The position numbers and the translations under genes were made by a program. Below are positions 7,696 to 15,190 of a stretch of DNA of 33,385 nt, one piece after another (position 1 is the stretch's first letter; every line of letters starts with the position of its first letter). The notes under the pieces were generated by a model. It made no database searches and had not been told where the DNA came from. It saw nothing but the letters and a program-made list of their open reading frames with translations. The stretch is from Paludibacteraceae bacterium (GTDB lineage Bacteria > Bacteroidota > Bacteroidia > Bacteroidales > Paludibacteraceae): the NCBI GenBank assembly GCA_905233935.1, contig CAJOFU010000030.1, positions 1 through 33,385 on the forward strand. Reading direction: 5' to 3'.

Positions 7696-10695
7696 ATGAA
7701 AAAGATTAATTATCTTGTGCTGATGGCAGCGATGCTGCTGGTTGGCACAAATGTATGGGCTCAGAATTCCATTGATGTGGTTTACCACAATGGTGTGACG
7801 CCTGACAAATCGTTTAATGATCTTCAAACTGCAATTAACTCGGTTGCTGCCGGTGACTCGGCTACGATTACTTTGAATGCAACGCAGGTGTTGACAAAGG
7901 GTATAGTAATACCTAATGTATTGACTGCAGCTACTGATGCAGAAAAGGTCGCAAATCGTGCAGGTCAGCGCATTTGTATCAACCTTAATGGATATACCAT
8001 CAGGACTTCAGAAACACCGCAAGCTGTATTTGCGTTGGTGAAAGGTACTTTGCATTTTACAGGTGCTGGTAAGATTGAGCGTGCTAATGTCGCAAAAGAT
8101 GGAAACTGGGCTCGTGGTGCTATTGTTGTCAGTGGTACAGATGGTCGCGATGCTACTCTGGGAATTTCTGATGCAAAACCAGACCGCTCCAAACAAGTAT
8201 GGTCTGTTCTGATTGTTGATAAAGATGTGGAAGTGAAATCTGTTTACGATGACACATTTGCCGTTGGTATTCAGGAGATTGGAAGTAGTTGTCCTACATG
8301 GGGCGTATCCAAAGAAGCCTTAGGTTATTCGACTTATTATGCTGGTAATAAAGATGGTAAAGATGCGGAAAAGGCTCCGATGTGGAGTGATAAAGCTAAG
8401 GCACAATATTCTGCTTTTGGTGTTAAGCTTATGATCGCCGGTACTTTGTATGGTCATACTCGTGGTATTAATATTCTTGGTTCAATCAACCAAACCCCGA
8501 AAGAAGCAGAGGGAAGTACTAAACGAATCAAGGATGCATATCCATATTATGAGCGTAACTATCCGTATGTCTATATTGCTCCTACTGCAGATGTATCCTG
8601 CATTGACGAAGGTATTGAAGATAATGGTAATGGCGGTATCTATGCCGGCGGTTGGGCTATATTGGATATTAGTGGTGCTGTTCATGGTCAAACAGGTATC
8701 TTTATGAAGGCTGGTGACCTTAAAGTACTTGATGGTGATATTTATTCAGATGCTTCGTCAGCTAGTAATTCCGGTAATTACCATGGTGATGTAGCCGGCT
8801 CTGGTATCTTTATTGCATCTGATGCAGGTTATGCTGGTAATACTTCTGTATCTGTTGAAGGTGACTCGCATATTGCCGGTTCTGGAGGTAGTGCTATTGT
8901 GGATGTAATCGCAAGTAATACGACAGAGCCTCAAGTTTCTCACGTAACTATCACGGGTGGAACGATTGAAGGTGGCGATCAAGGTGCTATTAACATTACA
9001 ACCGGAACAACTGCGCAGACAGAAGTTACGGGTGGTAGCGTTACCGGTACTGTTTCTGTAGGTGCTGATGAAGAAGGTCAAGGTGGAACTGTAGTTAATA
9101 TTACAACTCTTGTGCCTAATAATGATGATTATCATACAACTACAGTTACCGATCCTGAAACTGGTCAAACGACTGTTGTTGTTAGCCAAGGTACAGCTCC
9201 TACCGGTGATGCAAATGTTGCGGCAGGACACAATAAAGATAGCCAAGTGAAGTGGACGGGTGATACTGAGACAATCTCGTCTGACCTAACACTTAAGGAA
9301 TTGGAAATCAATGAGGATAAAGATCAAACATTGACCATTCAGGCAGGTAAAACTCTTAGTGTCGGTCGTGTAGTTCTTGGCGGAAAAGCTCAAATAATTG
9401 TTGAGGCTGGTGCCAAATTCATTGTTACTGATCCTAAGCAAGGTATCACAAGCGCTTCCACTTCAAACGTGGTTCTTAGAACTTCAAGCACAGCACAAGC
9501 GTTGTTCCTTGTTCACCCGGATACGAAATCCGGTCGTCACCCTGATGCAACAGTTGAATTGTACTCAAAAGGATACAAAAATGGTGGAAAGTTTGAGTGG
9601 CAGCGTTTTGGTGTTCCTTCGTATGATGCTAGTATCTTAAGAAGTGAAGTAGAGTATAATACTTCAACATCTCCTTCTCAATTCCAACAGATTATTGGTC
9701 AAGATTGGGTGGTTATGAGTGGCGAAGATGAATTCGTTCCGTTCCGTTGCTATGCAGTCACAACGACGGCTACCGATCCCGGTACTGTTTATACATTCAA
9801 ATGTGGTCTTGTAGGTAATACGGATGCAACTCTGAATCTGTCAACAGAATGGAACTATTATGCTAATAGTTACACTGCTCCAATTAGTATCACGAAGTTG
9901 GTCAATGATTTCAATACTAAATACTCCTCTTACCTCTCCGGTACTGCATATCTCCATAATTCAGTAACTAATGATTGGTATGAGATTAATAATGCTACTC
10001 CATACATTCACCCAGAATATCCTACTGAGATTAGTTCGATGCAGGCCTTTGCATTCCAGCGTCTGGGAGCAGGTTCAGATCCGATTGTAGATTATAAGAG
10101 TGAGGTTTGGGAAACAGTAATGGGAGCATCTCCTGCTCCGGCACGTTCCAGTGCCGCTCCGTTTGGCGTAGCACGAATTGAGATTGTTGCTGCTGATGGT
10201 ACGAAGGATGAAGTAAGCATGCTTGAGGGTGACCAATTCTCTGTAGAGTTTGATAATACCTATGATGCTGCTAAACTGATGAACAAGGAGCAAACCTACA
10301 TCTATGCAGATGGCAAGGATGAGAAGTTAGGCATCATCGCTACGGATAATCTTGAGGGAACTACATTCAGCCTTGCCGCTAAGGAGCAAACCTCGTTCAT
10401 CATGACTGTTCGTAACGCTAACGGTATGAATTATGCTATCCGTGATATGCTTACCGGTACAGAGGTTGAGTTGACAGAAGGTGCAACGTATATGTTCACT
10501 GTTCCTGCTAACACCAATGTTGATGGTCGCTTCCAGATTGTAGGCGTACACAAAGTGCCGACCGCTATCGACAATGTTGAGGAAGTTGCTGCTACCAAGG
10601 GTATCTACAACATGGCAGGTCAGTATATGGGTAATGATTTCCACAGCCTCTCCGCAGGTGTTTATGTAGTAGATGGCAAGAAGGTTGTTAAGTAA
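7696..10695 (+). CDS. Secreted beta-helix-type surface protein with type IX-like tail
   Basis: A 999-residue protein with a clear signal peptide (MKKINYLVLMAAMLLVG...VWAQ). Residues ~30-560 are rich in Gly, Asn, Thr and Val with a regular G-x-I/V-x-G rhythm, as in right-handed parallel beta-helix (pectate-lyase-like) proteins. The segment HVTITGGTIEGGDQGAINI is typical. No catalytic motif of a polysaccharide lyase can be pointed to. Residues ~825-950 form a separate domain (F-D-N-T-Y-D-A-A-K...Y-I-Y-A-D-G) that is also the core of the two paralogues at 10931 and 11675. The last ~45 residues (Y-N-M-A-G-Q-Y...L-S-A-G-V-Y-V-V-D-G-K-K-V-V-K) fit a type IX sorting domain. It is likely exported and surface-attached, with an adhesive or glycan-related role by inference. 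Confidence 0.8.
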   Translation: MKKINYLVLMAAMLLVGTNVWAQNSIDVVYHNGVTPDKSFNDLQTAINSVAAGDSATITLNATQVLTKGIVIPNVLTAATDAEKVANRAGQRICINLNGYTIRTSETPQAVFALVKGTLHFTGAGKIERANVAKDGNWARGAIVVSGTDGRDATLGISDAKPDRSKQVWSVLIVDKDVEVKSVYDDTFAVGIQEIGSSCPTWGVSKEALGYSTYYAGNKDGKDAEKAPMWSDKAKAQYSAFGVKLMIAGTLYGHTRGINILGSINQTPKEAEGSTKRIKDAYPYYERNYPYVYIAPTADVSCIDEGIEDNGNGGIYAGGWAILDISGAVHGQTGIFMKAGDLKVLDGDIYSDASSASNSGNYHGDVAGSGIFIASDAGYAGNTSVSVEGDSHIAGSGGSAIVDVIASNTTEPQVSHVTITGGTIEGGDQGAINITTGTTAQTEVTGGSVTGTVSVGADEEGQGGTVVNITTLVPNNDDYHTTTVTDPETGQTTVVVSQGTAPTGDANVAAGHNKDSQVKWTGDTETISSDLTLKELEINEDKDQTLTIQAGKTLSVGRVVLGGKAQIIVEAGAKFIVTDPKQGITSASTSNVVLRTSSTAQALFLVHPDTKSGRHPDATVELYSKGYKNGGKFEWQRFGVPSYDASILRSEVEYNTSTSPSQFQQIIGQDWVVMSGEDEFVPFRCYAVTTTATDPGTVYTFKCGLVGNTDATLNLSTEWNYYANSYTAPISITKLVNDFNTKYSSYLSGTAYLHNSVTNDWYEINNATPYIHPEYPTEISSMQAFAFQRLGAGSDPIVDYKSEVWETVMGASPAPARSSAAPFGVARIEIVAADGTKDEVSMLEGDQFSVEFDNTYDAAKLMNKEQTYIYADGKDEKLGIIATDNLEGTTFSLAAKEQTSFIMTVRNANGMNYAIRDMLTGTEVELTEGATYMFTVPANTNVDGRFQIVGVHKVPTAIDNVEEVAATKGIYNMAGQYMGNDFHSLSAGVYVVDGKKVVK

Positions 10696-10725
10696 GCAGC
10701 TTACAATAAGGTAAAAAGAATTGGT

Positions 10726-10902
10726 ATGAAAACTATAAAGAAATATGCTTACCAGTCTCCGGAGACAGAAGTTCTGTCTCTGGAGGCAAAGCAACGTATA
10801 TTGAACGACTCTCCCGCTGGTGGCGGTGGAGGCCCCGGTGGCGGTGGTAGTGGAGATCCTGATGCTAGTCAAGGAGGATTTGAAGCTCCATGGAGATTCT
10901 AA
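10726..10902 (+). CDS. Glycine-rich 58-residue small protein
   Basis: Starts at ATG 10726, 30 bp after the beta-helix gene, and ends at TAA 10900-10902, 28 bp before the next gene. The product begins MKTIKKYAYQSPETEVL, then has a Gly-rich stretch (two runs of four or five glycines separated by a proline), and ends in G-G-F-E-A-P-W-R-F. It resembles the small 'M-K-K-Y-x-x-P-x-x-E-x-L' Bacteroidales proteins of unknown function that often sit beside surface-protein genes. This likeness is from memory. There is no signal peptide or membrane segment. It overlaps, in another frame, a spurious upstream extension of the next gene. A precursor-like peptide is possible, but no modifying enzyme is nearby. 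Confidence 0.6.
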   Translation: MKTIKKYAYQSPETEVLSLEAKQRILNDSPAGGGGGPGGGGSGDPDASQGGFEAPWRF

Positions 10903-10930
10903 CGATATTAACAAAGAAAATAATACTAAT

Positions 10931-11659
10931 ATGAAAAAGATTGCATTTTTAGTAAGTTTGACGTTTGTCGCACTGAGTGTGGCAGCGCAGTCTATTACAA
11001 GCACATCGCGCATAGTACTTTCGCACTCCGGTCAGGCGGATAAGGAAGTGAACATGCTGTTGTCATCGTCATTCTCTGACGCGTTCGACAACACGTGGGA
11101 TGCGGAGGCTGCTAATACCGGTGGTGTATACGTGTTCTATAATGATAAACGATATACCATTTGGGCAAGTAATAAGTATTCCGATAACTTGGCTCTCGGT
11201 TTCGGCACATACAATGATGCAGGTAACCTGAACTATACATTGAAGTTCCAGAACTTCACCGGTACGACCGAGTACACACTCTATGACCGTAAGACCGCTA
11301 CAACCATCAATGTGAACGCTTCGACTCCTGATTACAACTTTACGATTGATCTTGAGGACAACAACAATCCTCTTATCACCAATCGTTTCTTAATCAACTA
11401 CGTCGCATCTGATGAGTTGTCTGCTTGCTTCATTGGCAACCATCTGACCATTAGCAACAACCCGTACTCGACAGGTAAGATTGTTGTGTACGACGAGACC
11501 GGTGCAAAAGTTGGTGACGCTTATAGCGGATTGTTAACGGATATCGACCTTACGGCCCTCACAGCAGGTAAGAACTACACCGTTAAGTTCTTCGCAACCG
11601 CTGACATCACTGGTGCTGCTGCACGTACATTGATCATCGTTCCGGTAACATTGCCGTAA
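10931..11659 (+). CDS. Secreted protein sharing the beta-helix protein's C-terminal domain (paralogue 1)
   Basis: A 242-residue protein. The ATG at 10931 is chosen because it gives a signal peptide (MKKIAFLVSLTFVALSVAAQ); the frame is open further upstream, but there it overlaps the small Gly-rich gene. The mature part begins S-I-T-S-T-S-R-I-V-L and contains F-D-N-T-W-D-A and Y-V-F-Y-N-D-K-R-Y-T, matching the domain before the sorting tail of the 999-residue protein. The end (L-T-I-S-N-N-P-Y...K-I-V-V-Y-D-E-T-G...L-T-A-G-K-N-Y-T-V-K-F) has the strand pattern of a type IX sorting domain. The product is therefore probably exported through the outer membrane. Function unknown. It is followed after 15 bp by a clear paralogue. 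Confidence 0.75.
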   Translation: MKKIAFLVSLTFVALSVAAQSITSTSRIVLSHSGQADKEVNMLLSSSFSDAFDNTWDAEAANTGGVYVFYNDKRYTIWASNKYSDNLALGFGTYNDAGNLNYTLKFQNFTGTTEYTLYDRKTATTINVNASTPDYNFTIDLEDNNNPLITNRFLINYVASDELSACFIGNHLTISNNPYSTGKIVVYDETGAKVGDAYSGLLTDIDLTALTAGKNYTVKFFATADITGAAARTLIIVPVTLP

Positions 11660-11674
11660 GCAACTATCCAGAAT

Positions 11675-12376
11675 ATGAAAAAGATTGCTTTTATAGTAAG
11701 TCTGTTGTGCTTGACATTGTCTGTCACAGCGCAATCGATTACAAGTACATCCCGTATTGTCCTAAAACACACCGGTCAACCGGACAAGGAGGTAAACTTC
11801 ATCCTCTCCAGTTCGTTCTCCGATGGTTTTGATAACACATGGGATGCAGCAGCTGCCAACCCGGGTGGTATCTATGTGTACTACGGCGGGGAGCGCTATA
11901 CCACATGGGCAAGTAATGCGTATTCCGCTAACTTGCCCGTTGGCTTTGCGACGTACAATGACGACAACACGGCGTACACATTGTCTTTCGGGAACTTCGA
12001 TGGTGTAACGTATAAGTTGTTTGATACCGAAGCCGATGAGGTAATTGAGATCAATGGTTCTACGCCGGATTATGTGTTCACTGCATCGCCCAAGGACACG
12101 ACCTTCAACGACCGTTTCGTGCTCAATGTTTCTGTTGATGCAGGTAACTTGGAGACGTGCTTTACGGGTACAGAGTTGCAGATTACCAACAATCCGTTCT
12201 ACGGCAAGATTGTTGTAAAGGATGGTGGCGGTACTACCAAGGAGACATTCGCCTATGGTACGACATCCATCGACTTCAACAAGAAGGTTGACGAGAGTTA
12301 TATCTACACCGATGGCACGGAATATACTGTCAGCTTCGGCGGCTCCCGCTCGTTCATCGTGAAGGTTAAGCGCTAA
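11675..12376 (+). CDS. Secreted tandem paralogue 2
   Basis: A 233-residue protein with a signal peptide (MKKIAFIVSLLCLTLSVTAQ). It aligns with the preceding gene nearly end to end: S-I-T-S-T-S-R-I-V-L, then F-D-N-T-W-D-A-A-A-A-N-P-G-G, then W-A-S-N-A-Y-S-A-N-L, then L-Q-I-T-N-N-P-F near the end. The terminal strand S-F-I-V-K-V-K-R fits a type IX sorting tail. The pair arose by tandem duplication and has since diverged, most in the middle and in the linker before the tail. It is the last gene of the beta-helix, small protein, paralogue run and ends at a hairpin-rich terminator region. Confidence 0.75.
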   Translation: MKKIAFIVSLLCLTLSVTAQSITSTSRIVLKHTGQPDKEVNFILSSSFSDGFDNTWDAAAANPGGIYVYYGGERYTTWASNAYSANLPVGFATYNDDNTAYTLSFGNFDGVTYKLFDTEADEVIEINGSTPDYVFTASPKDTTFNDRFVLNVSVDAGNLETCFTGTELQITNNPFYGKIVVKDGGGTTKETFAYGTTSIDFNKKVDESYIYTDGTEYTVSFGGSRSFIVKVKR

Positions 12377-12424
12377 TCCGACGGTAGAGTGATCCGCCAT
12401 CATGGCGAATGCAATGCGCCGATA

Positions 12425-12460
12425 ACACCAAGAGCCACCTGCGAGGGTGGCTCTTGGTGT
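12425..12460. terminator. Strong hairpin terminator 1 (bidirectional)
   Basis: A perfect 15-bp stem with arms acaccaagagccacc (12425-12439) and ggtggctcttggtgt (12446-12460) and a 6-nt loop, lying between the plus-strand paralogue gene and the minus-strand gap gene. There is no long T tract, but the position between convergent genes makes a terminator or mRNA-end stabiliser likely for both strands. Confidence 0.75.
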
Positions 12461-12513
12461 GTGTACGTCATACATGGCGGATGCAATGACGGGATGTAGG
12501 GGACAGTACAAAA

Positions 12514-12541
12514 CAAGAGCCACCGAAACGGGTGGCTCTTG
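12514..12541. terminator. Hairpin terminator 2, sharing its stem with terminator 1
   Basis: An 11-bp stem (caagagccacc at 12514-12524 and ggtggctcttg at 12531-12541) with a 6-nt loop gaaacg. Ten consecutive bases of each arm (aagagccacc and ggtggctctt) are identical to terminator 1. It lies 44 bp past the stop codon of gap on the minus strand and probably ends that transcript. Confidence 0.7.
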
Positions 12542-12584
12542 CTGTATGATCCGCCATACATGGCGGATGCGGGCCGAAGGGGAA

Positions 12585-13595
12585 TTACTTCAGCTCGGCG
12601 AGGTACTTGATAGTACGTACCATCTGGCTGGTGTAGCTGTTCTCGTTGTCGTACCAGCTAACAACCTGAACCTGGAAGGTGTCGTCGTCAATCTTAGCAA
12701 CCATGGTCTGCGTTGCGTCGAACAGTGAGCCGAAGCGCATGCCGATAACGTCGCTCGAAACGATCTCGTCCTCGGTGTAACCGAAGCTCTCGGTCTGAGC
12801 AGCCTTCATAGCAGCGTTGATACCCTCTTTGGTGATGTCTTTACCCTTAACAACAGCAACCAGGATAGTGGTTGAGCCGGTCGGGGTCGGAACGCGCTGA
12901 GCGCTACCGATGAGCTTGCCGTTGAGTTCAGGGATAACGAGGCCGATAGCCTTGGCAGCACCGGTGCTGTTCGGAACGATGTTCTGGGCACCTGCACGGC
13001 TACGACGGAGATCACCCTTACGCTGCGGGCCGTCGAGGATCATCTGGTCGCCGGTGTAAGCGTGGATGGTTGACATGATACCGCTCTGGATCGGAGCATA
13101 CTTGTGCAGAGCTGCAGCCATAGGAGCGAGGCAGTTCGTGGTGCAAGAAGCAGCGGAGATAACGGTGTCAGCCGGAGTCAGAGTCTTGTGGTTAACATTG
13201 AATACGATAGTAGGCAGATCGTTGCCTGCAGGAGCAGAGATAACAACTTTCTTAGCGCCAGCCTCGATGTGAGCAGAAGCTTTAGCCTTGCTGGTATAGA
13301 AGCCTGTGCACTCGAGAACAACGTCGATACCGAGTTCACCCCAAGGCAGCTCAGCTGCGTTAGGTTTAGCATAGATAGTGATCTCCTTGCCGTCAACGAT
13401 GATCGAACCCGGAACGAGAACAGTCTTGCCGTCCTCAGCGAGTTGAGCGTCCTTGAAAGCTACAGTGTGCTTACCCTCACCGAACTTGCCTGCGAAGCCA
13501 CCCTGAGCGGTGTCATACTTCAGAAGGTGAGCCAACATCTTCGGGCTGGTCAAGTCGTTGATTGCAACTACCTCATAACCCTCAGCTTCAAACAT
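12585..13595 (-). CDS. gap: Glyceraldehyde-3-phosphate dehydrogenase, N-terminus lost by frameshift
   Basis: NAD-dependent GAPDH of glycolysis. The 336-residue frame covers nearly the whole enzyme: A-S-C-T-T-N-C with the catalytic Cys, H-A-Y-T-G-D-Q, the substrate-loop region [20 protein letters not shown] and W-Y-D-N-E-N-S-Y. It begins abnormally at an internal Met ([14 protein letters not shown]). The expected start, M-T-K-V-A-I-N, is present at 13635 but in another frame; between the two, the N-G-F-G-R-I-G motif that binds NAD is missing. About 17 bp appear deleted at 13614/13615. As written, the product would lack the first Rossmann strand and glycine loop and should be inactive. The fold type resembles, from memory, the GAPDH also common in Bacillota. 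A second gap copy or a sequence error must be considered. Confidence 0.9.
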   Translation of the reverse strand: MFEAEGYEVVAINDLTSPKMLAHLLKYDTAQGGFAGKFGEGKHTVAFKDAQLAEDGKTVLVPGSIIVDGKEITIYAKPNAAELPWGELGIDVVLECTGFYTSKAKASAHIEAGAKKVVISAPAGNDLPTIVFNVNHKTLTPADTVISAASCTTNCLAPMAAALHKYAPIQSGIMSTIHAYTGDQMILDGPQRKGDLRRSRAGAQNIVPNSTGAAKAIGLVIPELNGKLIGSAQRVPTPTGSTTILVAVVKGKDITKEGINAAMKAAQTESFGYTEDEIVSSDVIGMRFGSLFDATQTMVAKIDDDTFQVQVVSWYDNENSYTSQMVRTIKYLAELK

Positions 13596-13635
13596 CTGAC
13601 GGAAAGCCAGACGAGTTAATAGCTACTTTTGTCAT
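13588..13635 (-). pseudogene. gap: Displaced 5' fragment of gap
   Basis: The native start codon of gap is at 13635 on the minus strand and is followed by T-K-V-A-I-N, the normal first strand of GAPDH. The frame then turns to S-S-G-F-P-S-D-V and stops at TGA (13590-13588). After the AAC codon (13617-13615) the sequence jumps straight to the bases encoding R-L-A-F-R-Q in the +1 frame. A promoter upstream (13698-13728) supports this as the real start. Confidence 0.8.
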
Positions 13636-13697
13636 AGATTTTTGTGTTAAATTTTTGAGTTATTAATTGTTTTAACGTTGTTTTGCGGATTTGGGTA

Positions 13698-13728
13698 CAA
13701 AGTTACAAAAAAAATATGATATTTGCAA
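13698..13728 (-). promoter_or_regulatory. Promoter of gap
   Basis: On the minus strand, TTG (13728-13726) is followed by a 20-bp spacer and TAACTTTG (13705-13698), matching the Bacteroidota -33/-7 pattern. The -7 element ends about 62 nt before the native gap ATG at 13635. The surrounding ~180 bp between gap and the nrnA-like gene is AT-rich and otherwise empty. Confidence 0.6.
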
Positions 13729-13818
13729 GAGGAAGAGCAAAAAAATTATTATTTTTTTCTATTTTAGTCAAAAATAGCCCAAAATATCCCCAAAATACTA
13801 CACGGATTCACGCGGAAC

Positions 13819-15066
13819 TTATGATTGTGACATGTATTGAGGCATTATTTCGATGAATTTTTTTGCAGCATCATCGACATTTCCGAAGAACTCACCACCC
13901 GAAGCGTTCATGTGACCACCTCCGCGGAAGACTTCGCGGGCGAGAATATTGACCGGTCGATCCCCCTGACTGCGGAAGGAGATCTTCGCTTTGACCTTCG
14001 CGCCATTGGCATCGGGAATCTGATGAGGCGGAATCTTGTCCTCGCGCATGAAGATGGAGTAGTATATGTCCTTGATTTGCAACGGCATATTCACTATACC
14101 TTCCATATCGCCCGACTTGGCGTTGAAGCGGTACATCTCGCGGCGATTGAGGGTGATGAGGGCTGTGTGGTACTCAGGGAAGAGTTTCATCTTATGATAT
14201 AGGCAATATCCCACCAGTTGCATGCGCTCAGCCGACCACGCGTTGAACACACGGTCGTAGATGACATCCTTGTTAATGCCTGTGGTGAGGAGCATGGCAA
14301 CGATGTTGTACATCTCCGGATGGCAGGAGTTGTAGGAGAAGTTGCCGGTGTCGGTCATCATGCCGGTATAGATGCAGGTAGCAAAATCCTCCGACAAAAC
14401 CCCGACAAAACCCTGACTAAAGTCTATGATTGACCCGATATTGCCCCGATGTTGCCCCGATGTTCCCCCGATATTGACCCGATATTGCCGTACGTTTTGC
14501 GCTTGCGTGAGTTGGTACGCGAGGCGGAAAACGAGTTCGCTGGCGGAAGCGGAATCCGGGTAGGCTATTTGCTCGGGGTATTCGTTGCAGACCTTGGAGA
14601 GGTGATGGTCGAGGATGAGGAGCTTCGCGTTGTTTGCGTTATTTGCGTAGTTTTCGTAGTTTCCGTTGTTTATGTAGTTTTTGTAGTTTGCGTAGTTGTT
14701 GAAGCGTTCGGTGAGGATCGGGCTGAGGGCGGCTACGCGGGTAGGTTCGCCAAGATCGGTGCAGATGACCAGATCGGCGTTACGCAGGGCAGATGTAGCG
14801 GCATCGGGATTCTGCTCATACTGGATGACAGAATCAACGCCCGGAAGCCATGCAAGGAAGTCGGGAAACGAGGTTGGCACGATGTTTGTAACGTTTGTTT
14901 TGCCGAGGCTGAGCAAGAAGTGCCGCATAGCCAGACTGCTGCCCAAGGCATCACCGTCAGGATTCTGGTGGGTGATGATGGCGATAGACTGTGCATCGGA
15001 GATGCAACGCGCAGCAAACTCGAGCTGAAGGGGCGTAATTTTGTCAGAAATGGGTGTGTAATTCAT
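13819..15066 (-). CDS. nrnA: DHH phosphoesterase, NrnA-like (nanoRNase/pAp phosphatase) with two repeat-derived insertions
   Basis: DHH/DHHA1 enzyme expected to degrade nanoRNA oligonucleotides and dephosphorylate 3'-phosphoadenosine 5'-phosphate in the cytoplasm. Visible motifs are H-Q-N-P-D-G-D-A-L-G-S near the N-terminus, C-T-D-L-G, L-I-L-D-H-H, M-T-D-T-G-N-F-S-Y-N and the DHHA1 motif R-G-G-G-H-M-N-A-S-G-G. The start at 15066 (M-N-Y-T-P-I-S-D-K-I-T) is chosen because an upstream Met at 15120 would lie inside the promoter. At 415 residues it is longer than usual (about 340) because of two low-complexity insertions: an Asn/Tyr-rich one just before the D-H-H motif (14628-14699) and a Gly/Ile/Ser-rich one before the S-E-D-F-A-T segment (14391-14486). 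Both are tandem arrays at DNA level. The catalytic motifs are intact, so the enzyme may still work. Confidence 0.88.
   Translation of the reverse strand: MNYTPISDKITPLQLEFAARCISDAQSIAIITHQNPDGDALGSSLAMRHFLLSLGKTNVTNIVPTSFPDFLAWLPGVDSVIQYEQNPDAATSALRNADLVICTDLGEPTRVAALSPILTERFNNYANYKNYINNGNYENYANNANNAKLLILDHHLSKVCNEYPEQIAYPDSASASELVFRLAYQLTQAQNVRQYRVNIGGTSGQHRGNIGSIIDFSQGFVGVLSEDFATCIYTGMMTDTGNFSYNSCHPEMYNIVAMLLTTGINKDVIYDRVFNAWSAERMQLVGYCLYHKMKLFPEYHTALITLNRREMYRFNAKSGDMEGIVNMPLQIKDIYYSIFMREDKIPPHQIPDANGAKVKAKISFRSQGDRPVNILAREVFRGGGHMNASGGEFFGNVDDAAKKFIEIMPQYMSQS
14391..14486 (-). repeat. 11-bp tandem array inside the nrnA-like gene
   Basis: Plus-strand words of 11 bp: ccgacaaaacc twice (14391-14412), two degraded words (14413-14431 region), then gacccgatatt, gccccgatgtt, gccccgatgtt, cccccgatatt, gacccgatatt (14432-14486). 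Because 11 is not a multiple of 3, successive copies encode different residues, yet no stop appears. The encoded ~32 residues occupy a loop between conserved motifs. Confidence 0.85.
14628..14699 (-). repeat. 9-bp tandem array inside the nrnA-like gene
   Basis: Eight consecutive 9-bp words on the plus strand (cgttgtttg, cgttatttg, cgtagtttt, cgtagtttc, cgttgttta, tgtagtttt, tgtagtttg, cgtagttgt) encode 24 residues of Asn-Tyr-x or Asn-Asn-x triplets on the minus strand. The array is in frame and lies just before the D-H-H motif. Confidence 0.88.
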
Positions 15067-15097
15067 AAAAAAGTGCCGTATTGTTAAAAAGTTGGCA

Positions 15098-15128
15098 CAA
15101 AGATACAATTTTTTTTGCAAATATCAAA
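15098..15128 (-). promoter_or_regulatory. Promoter of the nrnA-like gene
   Basis: On the minus strand, TTTG (15128-15125), a 19-bp spacer and TATCTTTG (15105-15098) fit the Bacteroidota pattern. It interleaves with the plus-strand promoter at 15114-15145, so the two divergent promoters probably compete or are co-regulated. Confidence 0.6.
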
Positions 15129-15145
15129 ATTTTTTTGTAACTTTG
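15114..15145 (+). promoter_or_regulatory. Promoter of the envelope operon
   Basis: TTTG (15114-15117), a 20-bp spacer and TAACTTTG (15138-15145) match the Bacteroidota -33/-7 pattern. The ATG of the parvulin gene is 46 bp downstream of the -7 element. It probably drives the four or five genes of the run 15191-20699. Confidence 0.65.
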
Positions 15146-15190
15146 TGGCGGATTATGTGCGTTTTTGCATAAACATTAAAAATCAACATA

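Larger units (their letters stand above)
12391..12570. repeat. Composite inverted-repeat element between convergent genes
   Basis: Three related segments alternate with the two terminator hairpins. They are a gatccgccat/catggcg palindrome at 12391-12410, tacatggcggatgcaatg at 12471-12488, and a palindrome at 12549-12568 (arms atccgcca and tggcggat). The word gcaatg follows the first two segments. The pattern segment-hairpin-segment-hairpin-segment suggests duplication of a unit of roughly 80 bp. It resembles REP-like intergenic elements in style only. Confidence 0.6.

Noticed and set aside
10820..10930. Upstream extension of the 242-residue secreted protein.
   Set aside because: The extension buries the signal peptide 37 residues inside the protein and overlaps the separate small glycine-rich gene in another frame.
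11762..12523. Minus-strand open frame opposite the second secreted paralogue and the terminator region.
   Set aside because: It runs through the strong terminator hairpins and is opposite a gene with a clear signal peptide and a paralogue.
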